Assembly: GCA_020073145.1 (NCBI GenBank)
Contig: JAIQFS010000017.1
Coordinates: 34,430-98,429, forward strand
Source of the DNA: Terriglobia bacterium
GTDB taxonomy: Bacteria; Acidobacteriota; Terriglobia; Bryobacterales; Bryobacteraceae
Reading direction: 5' to 3'
Length of the DNA stretch: 64,000 bases
Numbering within the stretch: the first letter of the stretch is position 1; the number at the start of each line of letters is the position of its first letter. This document shows positions 57,161-64,000 of the stretch, piece after piece. Position numbers and translations under genes: made by a program. Below the pieces are notes generated by a model, which did no database searches, had not been told where the DNA came from, and saw only the letters and a list, made by a program, of their open reading frames with translations.

Positions 57161-57547
57161 TCAGGCCATCCAACTGGCGGCGACGGGTTGCATCGCATGC
57201 AGCGACCGCAGCCGGTCGTGGAACGAGCGAAAATCCATGTAATTGACGCGCAGCGCGACCAGGTATCCGTCCTGCTCCGGTTGCGATACGCGCATCACTG
57301 TGCCCTGGCAGTGGATGCACTTCTGGCCAAAGCCATGGTTGGCCGGTAATTCAATCTCCACGGTGACGATCTGTCCCATGGCGGGCGGCCCCAGCGGCTG
57401 TCCTTCGCCCCGCCAGGCAATCAGAATGCCGCTCCGGCTGATATTCTCCGTATAAATCGCGCTCCGCGCCCACAACGCCGGTGACGTAACGTGACACCGG
57501 AGCTTAATTTCAATTCGCGGGCTTTCACGCCTGTTCGTGGTTTTCAT
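57161..57547 (-). CDS. PilZ domain protein
   Basis: A 128-residue single PilZ domain. The c-di-GMP motifs are RRESPR (R-x3-R) near the N-terminus and ENISRSGI (D/N-x-S-x-x-G). The domain is complete, so c-di-GMP binding is likely. It is the first gene of the tad operon, suggesting that c-di-GMP controls pilus function. M7 of the longer frame (ATG 57547) is chosen because it starts just before the RxxxR motif. Confidence 0.85.
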   Translation of the reverse strand: MKTTNRRESPRIEIKLRCHVTSPALWARSAIYTENISRSGILIAWRGEGQPLGPPAMGQIVTVEIELPANHGFGQKCIHCQGTVMRVSQPEQDGYLVALRVNYMDFRSFHDRLRSLHAMQPVAASWMA

Positions 57548-57806
57548 GGGGACGGCAACGAACACACGCGAATGTAGCCTTGAAGACAGAGCGGTTCAAT
57601 ATCGCAAATGGGTGACATCCCGGCGTTGGCGAAGGTTATCAGAATTAAGTCGAATCGCTTTAGAAGCAGCATGCCGGACTTCTATCGAACTCAAAGTGTT
57701 GAGAATTATGGCGCATTTTTCCCAGCTCTCAGCCCCCGGCTTGCGCCATGGGGCAGCGTTGATACACGCCTTGCTGACGCGATGGTGCGGCGAAACATGA
57801 AGAATG

Positions 57807-57820
57807 TGACGGATCCGTCA
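57807..57820. promoter_or_regulatory. 14-bp perfect palindrome, candidate operator
   Basis: TGACGGATCCGTCA is a perfect palindrome midway between the divergent PilZ and response-regulator genes and about 50 bp upstream of the TTGACA box. It would suit a dimeric regulator, perhaps the neighbouring LuxR-type protein. Confidence 0.4.
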
Positions 57821-57869
57821 ATTAAATGAAATGCATCCAAAAATTCGTTGGCATTTTTTCCGATTACTG

Positions 57870-57898
57870 TTGACAACCGAAGTAAATGGAGGCAAAAT
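57870..57898 (+). promoter_or_regulatory. sigma-70-like promoter TTGACA-17-CAAAAT
   Basis: A perfect -35 (57870-57875) and a CAAAAT -10 (57893-57898) with 17-nt spacing lie about 90 nt upstream of the response regulator ATG. Confidence 0.5.
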
Positions 57899-57991
57899 GC
57901 AAAATTGAATCGCCGATATTAGCCGAAAATTAGCTTCCTTTCGGAAAGACTACAGTAGACAAACGGCGATTCGAGGGGTGGAGAAAGCAAC

Positions 57992-58741
57992 ATGACGCGA
58001 ATTCTTCTTTACAGCGATGAGCCGATCCTGGCCAAAGGACTCGAATCCGTTTTGCGGCAGGTCGAAAATTTTGAACTACTGCCCACCTGCGGCTCCGTGG
58101 CCGGCCTCATGGAACAGATCGCCCACGGCTCGCCGGATCTGGTGCTGATGGACCTCACTCCCGAGATCACTTTCGGCGTCATGAGCGAGCTGAAGCATGC
58201 CATGACCACCTGCAAGATTGTCCTCTGGGTCAACTCGATCTCCACCGAGCTGGCGTTTCAAGCAATGGGTCTGGGAGTTCGCGGAATTCTGCGCAAGACG
58301 CTACCTACCGACCTCCAGGTCAAGTGCCTCCAAAAGGTGCAGGCCGGTGAGTTGTGGTTCGAAAAGGCCCTGACCGACAGCTTCCTGTGCGCCCGCCGTG
58401 TGGCGTTGACACAGCGCGAAGGGCAGCTCGTCAGCCTGTTGTCCCAAGGACTCAAGAACAAGGAAATCGCCAGCACGCTGATGATTTCCGAAGGCACGGT
58501 CAAAGTCTACTTGTCACGGCTGTTCCAGAAGGTCGGGGTCAAAGACCGGTTCGAGCTGGCTTTGTTTGGCTTGAAGAACCTCACCACCGGCCAGCTCCCC
58601 GTAGCCGAGAAAGGCCACCGCGCCGGGGCAACCCCCATGCCGGGATTGCGCTCGTTAGTGCTCGAAAAGCCAGCTGAACGGGCCGAACCCGTCGCCCGTT
58701 TTCCCACCCCGCTGCGCCCCGTGGCGCCGCGCCAGTATTAG
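57992..58741 (+). CDS. LuxR/NarL-type response regulator with atypical receiver
   Basis: A 249-residue protein. Residues 1-120 form a receiver domain with D9/E10 (YSDEP) and phospho-acceptor D54 (LVLMDLTPE). The switch Ser/Thr position after beta-4 looks like valine (IVLWVNSIS) so phospho-signalling may be atypical. Residues ~145-205 form a LuxR helix-turn-helix (LTQREGQLVSLLSQGLKNKE, MISEGTVKVYLSRLF). The C-terminal ~45 residues are Pro-rich. Ribosome site GGTGGAG. No kinase is adjacent. It is divergent from the tad operon. Confidence 0.85.
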   Translation: MTRILLYSDEPILAKGLESVLRQVENFELLPTCGSVAGLMEQIAHGSPDLVLMDLTPEITFGVMSELKHAMTTCKIVLWVNSISTELAFQAMGLGVRGILRKTLPTDLQVKCLQKVQAGELWFEKALTDSFLCARRVALTQREGQLVSLLSQGLKNKEIASTLMISEGTVKVYLSRLFQKVGVKDRFELALFGLKNLTTGQLPVAEKGHRAGATPMPGLRSLVLEKPAERAEPVARFPTPLRPVAPRQY

Positions 58742-59213
58742 CGGATCCGTTTTCCAACAGGCTCAAGGGGCGCTCGCGAAAGCCCCCCATTTCAGCCGGC
58801 TGGAATAACTTTAGACAACATCGCTGGTATTAGCCTTTTCGAAGATTGAATCGGAACCCACTTGAGCATTTAATCGTATCGTTCGCCGGAATCGTTTTGC
58901 TATGCGTGGGAACCACTCCCGGAACACCGCAGCAGCCCCTTCGCCGACGCGGCTACCAGCCGCCGGCAGGGCCGGCGACCGCGCCCTCGGTCGGCGCGCA
59001 GGAACCAACTACGCCCAAATCCTCATTCAGCTCCAGCCAACTCACCCCGCAGCCAACCCGCCATCCGTACCGGCGGCGGCGCCCTCCGCTCAGCCGCCGG
59101 TCATGTCCCTCGAGGACGCGGGCATTCTGACGGTGCGAGAGAAGCTGGCCCATTTCTACGTTGAGGCTCCGAGTTTTGTCTCGAAGGGCGCACGGATTTG
59201 ATCTCTCTCCTCC
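58742..59213. other. region of uncertain coding content between the regulator and a terminator
   Basis: About 470 bp. A frame opening near 58846 encodes a signal-like segment (HLIVSFAGIVLLCVG) then a Pro-rich run, and a second frame ends at 59201. A palindrome CAGCCGGCTG lies at 58793-58802. A strong terminator directly follows, so something here is transcribed. Confidence 0.5.
58902..59201 (+). CDS. uncertain small Pro/Ala-rich protein, possibly frame-split
   Basis: A 99-codon frame whose last half looks protein-like (LEDAGILTVREKLAHFYVEA) and ends just before a terminator. Its first half is less convincing, while frame 58846 has a signal-peptide-like start with the same Pro-rich character. 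Either a frameshift separates one exported protein, or a shorter protein starts at ATG 59103. No family is known. Confidence 0.3.
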   Translation: MRGNHSRNTAAAPSPTRLPAAGRAGDRALGRRAGTNYAQILIQLQPTHPAANPPSVPAAAPSAQPPVMSLEDAGILTVREKLAHFYVEAPSFVSKGARI

Positions 59214-59256
59214 ACCCGGCCGCGCACGGAAGCCGCTGCGGCCGGGTATTTTTTTG
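59214..59256 (+). terminator. strong intrinsic terminator
   Basis: ACCCGGCCGC and GCGGCCGGGT form a perfect 10-bp stem across a 14-nt loop, followed by ATTTTTTTG. It is the clearest rho-independent terminator in the window, 12 nt after the stop at 59201, and isolates lolD from the upstream gene. Confidence 0.9.
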
Positions 59257-59344
59257 ATCTACTCAGACGATCGCGCAATGCTTGCGAAATCGAGCGGGCT
59301 CAGGCCGCATCTTGAGCCGAACCTGCGATATCGTAGCGGTGAGG

Positions 59345-60031
59345 ATGATTGATCCCTACATTCGCGCTCACGACCTCGCCAAAATCTACCGCTCGGGCGC
59401 TTCCGACCTGGTGGTCTTCTCGGGACTGAGCCTTGAGGTGCGGCGCGGTGAAATGCTGGCACTGGTCGGAGAATCGGGCGCTGGAAAATCCACGCTGCTC
59501 CACTTGCTCGGCTGTCTGGACAGGCCTTCGAAGGGTACGATATACTACGGTAGTACAGCGATCTCAGGTCTCGCGGACACCGAACAAGCAGATTTTCGCA
59601 ATCGGGAAATTGGATTCGTTTGGCAGGTGCACTATCTGTTGCCGGAGTTCACGGCGCTGGAGAACGTCATGATGCCGTTACTGATCCGGGGTTGGGCTCA
59701 GAGTAAGGCGGCCTCGGAGTCTTTGGCGAGGCTGGATGAAGTGGGTCTTGCCGCGCGAGCCTCGCACCGATCTGGCGAATTATCCGGCGGAGAGCAGCAG
59801 CGCGTCGTCTTGGCCCGGGCTCTGGTGGGCCGCCCTTCGGTCCTGCTCGCCGATGAGCCCACCGGCAATCTCGATTTTCGTACCGGCGAAATGGTCTTCG
59901 ATGTTCTGACGAATCTGCACCGCGCGCATCAGCTCACCTCCGTTCTTGTCACTCATAATCTGTCGTTTGCGCGGCGCTGCGATCGCGTGTTGAGCCTTGA
60001 AAAAGGCGGTTTGGTACCGGAGTCGCAATGA
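59345..60031 (+). CDS. lolD: LolD-like ABC transporter ATPase, without adjacent LolC/E
   Basis: A 228-residue ABC ATPase: Walker [17 protein letters not shown]-loop [19 protein letters not shown], signature [15 protein letters not shown], Walker [13 protein letters not shown] and VLVTHN. The [11 protein letters not shown] stretch is characteristic of LolD, which powers release of lipoproteins from the inner membrane. No lolC/lolE permease is adjacent, so it may pair with one elsewhere, or belong to a MacB-type system. ATG 59345 is preferred to the upstream frame. Confidence 0.85.
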   Translation: MIDPYIRAHDLAKIYRSGASDLVVFSGLSLEVRRGEMLALVGESGAGKSTLLHLLGCLDRPSKGTIYYGSTAISGLADTEQADFRNREIGFVWQVHYLLPEFTALENVMMPLLIRGWAQSKAASESLARLDEVGLAARASHRSGELSGGEQQRVVLARALVGRPSVLLADEPTGNLDFRTGEMVFDVLTNLHRAHQLTSVLVTHNLSFARRCDRVLSLEKGGLVPESQ

Positions 60032-60087
60032 TTAACCGACCACGCGGAGCCGAACCGGGTTATCTTTAGAGTTGTAGGGGGCTTTCT

Positions 60088-62562
<2,475 letters not shown>

Positions 62563-62647
62563 AGCTCGAAAGGCCGAGGGGTGCACAGGCGAATCGCTTG
62601 CTCACCCGTTTGCTTTTTGGCTCACCGCGCGCGCTCCCCGGGTTTCC

Positions 62648-62667
62648 TCTGTTCAATTCGGAACAGA
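62648..62667. promoter_or_regulatory. 7+7 bp inverted repeat, candidate operator
   Basis: TCTGTTC, six spacer bases, and GAACAGA form a 20-bp palindromic element upstream of the next gene, 85 bp after the clpC stop. The spacing is 10 between CTGT and ACAG, so it is not a plain E. coli-type LexA box (8). Confidence 0.35.
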
Positions 62668-62813
62668 CGCCAGCCGCAAAATCTGTTAAGTTACGCGCAG
62701 TTGGCAACGGCTGAAGGGTGGAGGGAGGATCCTGATGGGTCCACGTTTCGGTGCGCGTCTGCCTGTCCCCGCCCCCACCCTGCCGCCGTGTCCCGAAAAC
62801 CGTGGAGGGGAAC

Positions 62814-63248
62814 ATGACTGCCGGATCACAATACCAACTGGAGCAGACCGCGAGCTTATTGGCACACATCTTGAGTCGAACGGCTGAATTCAATCTCGCC
62901 GAGCGCGAGAAGCTGAAGGATCTCCACACCAGCCTTGTTCTGCTCTGTCAAAAGGATCGGAGCGGCGGGCCGTTTCACGAGTGGCTCGACCAACAGAAGG
63001 AACGCCAGGATCGGATCGGCCAGCTCGCCCGCATGGCGGTGCTCGATCAACGGTGGCCCCGCGGCAGTCACGCGAGCTTGACGCCCTACGTCGAGCGACT
63101 ACGCCTGATCAATCTCACCAAAGGCGCCGTACAGATGCCCGGCAGATCCGGCAGCGAGATGGTCGAACTCTATTTGTATCCGGCATGGGATGAGTACACC
63201 GCAGCCTCGACCGGGCGGCAATTACGCCTGGTAAGTGCCGGCCGATAG
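62814..63248 (+). CDS. hypothetical soluble protein
   Basis: A 144-residue helical, charged protein with no membrane segment (LSRTAEFNLAEREKLKDLHTS, EWLDQQKERQDRIGQL). The ATG at 62814 has an AGGGG ribosome site and is chosen over the longer frame from 62751, which includes an unlikely Pro/Cys-rich start. No family was recognised. It is preceded by a 20-bp inverted repeat and followed by a folded intergenic element. Confidence 0.62.
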   Translation: MTAGSQYQLEQTASLLAHILSRTAEFNLAEREKLKDLHTSLVLLCQKDRSGGPFHEWLDQQKERQDRIGQLARMAVLDQRWPRGSHASLTPYVERLRLINLTKGAVQMPGRSGSEMVELYLYPAWDEYTAASTGRQLRLVSAGR

Positions 63249-63267
63249 AGTGCGGCCTCATTGGCCC

Positions 63268-63314
63268 TGGCCGTAGTGAGCGTCACCACTCGCACCGTGG
63301 CGGGCTCACGGCCA
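63268..63314. repeat. structured intergenic element (bulged hairpin)
   Basis: TGGCCG-TAG-TGAGC and GCTCA-CGGCCA pair as an 11-bp stem with a 3-nt bulge; the 22-nt loop holds a small CCAC/GTGG stem. It lies between the hypothetical gene and the tRNA promoter. There is no T-run. Confidence 0.35.
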
Positions 63315-63341
63315 ACGGAAGCCGCTCCGGCGCGAAGGTGC

Positions 63342-63347
63342 TATACT
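63342..63347 (+). promoter_or_regulatory. -10 box (TATACT) for tRNA-Val
   Basis: TATACT lies 20 nt upstream of the tRNA 5' end, the usual place for a tRNA promoter. Confidence 0.5.
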
Positions 63348-63367
63348 TTTGCTTTCACTCCACTAGA

Positions 63368-63444
63368 GGGCCCGTAGCTCAGTTGGTTAGAGCGCTACCT
63401 TGACACGGTAGAGGTCTGGCGTTCGAGTCGCCACGGGCCCACCA
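63368..63444 (+). tRNA. tRNA-Val (anticodon GAC)
   Basis: A complete 77-nt cloverleaf: acceptor GGGCCCG/CGGGCCC, D arm with AGTTGGTTAG, anticodon stem CTACC/GGTAG around TTGACAC with GAC as anticodon, T arm TGGCG-TTCGAGT-CGCCA, and a discriminator A followed by encoded CCA. It reads valine codons GUC and GUU. It follows its own -10 box. Confidence 0.96.
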
Positions 63445-63499
63445 TCCTCGCTCGACGAAATCCGGAATTTACAATGAGCACCGAGGGACAACGGTTCCG

Positions 63500-63736
63500 T
63501 TAATCGCCCCACATCGGCATCGGAATGCGGCCCGTCTCGATGCCTTCGATCCGCTGCAGGAGCTTGATCGCCCGCCGCAGCTTTGCCATCCGCGTCCGAT
63601 CACTCAACTGGCGCCACGGGGCTCGTTGGTAGGCTTCCAAGGCATCGGCGGCCTGGCTGGCGAGCTCTTGCACGTCAAAGCTCTCCTCGACCTCAGGCAG
63701 TATGCCCAAACGCACGACGCGCAGACTCGCGGACAT
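63500..63736 (-). CDS. small hypothetical protein
   Basis: A 78-residue protein from ATG 63736 (MSASLRVVRLGILPEVEESF), helical and charged (RTRMAKLRRAIKLLQRIEGI), with no membrane segment or metal motif. The frame extends 15 codons upstream, but the upstream part is Ser/Arg-rich and less convincing. It is convergent with tRNA-Val, and the tRNA 3' end is 55 bp away. No family was recognised. Confidence 0.45.
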   Translation of the reverse strand: MSASLRVVRLGILPEVEESFDVQELASQAADALEAYQRAPWRQLSDRTRMAKLRRAIKLLQRIEGIETGRIPMPMWGD

Positions 63737-63868
63737 GGGCTCTTTATCCCTTCCTCCGGTGCTCGAACGGCTGGACTTCACCGTAATCTTGCAACCGCAG
63801 CCTCATTTCCCTGGAAACCTCAATCATACATTCTTACCGGCACAATGACAAATTGGTAACGAATCGTC

Positions 63869-64000
63869 TAGCAGGCTGCTGAAAAGCGACCTCTCGTAAG
63901 TCAGTCGGCCGCTTTCTAGTGGTTCTATGTCCCGGCGCAAGTCGCGCCGCCAACGGCCGACGCGCGGTTCACTGGCAGCGAACGCGGCGGTGGGGGTTCG
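63869..64000 (+). other. window edge, possible mobile-element end or partial gene
   Basis: TAGCAGGCTGCTGAAAA at 63869-63885 resembles, from memory, terminal repeats of some insertion sequences. An ATG at 63927 opens a basic frame (MSRRKSRRQRPTRG) that runs off the window. Neither can be confirmed without the next sequence. Confidence 0.25.

Larger units (their letters stand above)
57548..57991. promoter_or_regulatory. divergent intergenic region between PilZ/tad and the response regulator
   Basis: About 444 bp with no convincing gene. It holds TTGACA-17-CAAAAT toward the regulator (57870-57898), a 14-bp perfect palindrome at 57807-57820, an inverted repeat CCGAAA/TTTCGG (57923-57944), and a minus-strand CATAAT at 57705-57710. 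It is lower in GC than its flanks. Both units are probably controlled from here. Confidence 0.6.

Noticed and set aside
57537..57829. Two short plus-strand frames in the divergent promoter region
   Set aside because: They overlap each other in different frames, lack ribosome sites and look like chance frames around promoter elements.

Overview
The window looks like chromosome from a GC-rich, Gram-negative bacterium, most likely an acidobacterium of the Solibacter/Bryobacter type. This is inferred from recalled family resemblance, not from a search. The clues are the tiny zinc-ribbon and AT-hook-like proteins, a YpdA-type reductase, OmpH/Skp, LolD and secretin genes that imply an outer membrane, and many starts with a TAnnnT box just upstream and no Shine-Dalgarno sequence. 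I see no rRNA, CRISPR array, prophage or complete insertion sequence. The only RNA gene is one tRNA-Val.

Region by region. 1-9.4 kb: an Hpt protein facing a universal stress protein/IscU-like pair, then a plus-strand run of MutT, AhpD-like protein, RlmB, sugar isomerase, AsnS, arginase, Ddl and an S41 protease. 9.4-14.5 kb: glutamate dehydrogenase, MutS and AnmK. 14.5-26.8 kb, mostly minus: YpdA coupled to AlaS, a Cys/Met PLP enzyme, an ECF sigma/anti-sigma/zinc-ribbon operon, citrate synthase, Skp-like protein, GroES without GroEL, a PafA-like phosphatase and FmdB. 26.9-31.5 kb: an exported TPR-like protein, a sodium:solute symporter and an APC permease. 31.5-37.3 kb: a small AT-hook-like protein, then folD-coaE-htrA, an Old Yellow Enzyme and a DEAD-box helicase. 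37.4-44.5 kb: ABC-F ATPase, ferredoxin-metallo-beta-lactamase fusion, purine permease, TsaB and a DUF5060/DUF4038-like protein.

44.5-47.8 kb is a compact three-gene unit: a squalene-cyclase-repeat protein, a DUF362 protein with a twin-arginine/lipoprotein leader, and a large membrane protein. 47.9-57.5 kb is a Tad (Flp pilus) locus on the minus strand: PilZ, membrane protein, Flp pilin, CpaB, CpaC, CpaE, CpaF, TadB and TadC, ending in two tiny paralogous membrane proteins of 33 and 31 residues. A LuxR-type response regulator is divergent from it. 59.2-63.7 kb holds a strong terminator, LolD, ClpC, two hypothetical genes and tRNA-Val. The right edge may enter a mobile element.

Most genes are housekeeping. 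The most unusual items are the paired tiny proteins at the end of the tad operon, the perfect 12-bp stem-loop directly after flp, the IscU-like scaffold whose third cysteine is displaced, the three-gene cyclase-repeat/DUF362 operon, and the AT-hook-like gene whose -10 box lies between inverted repeats.
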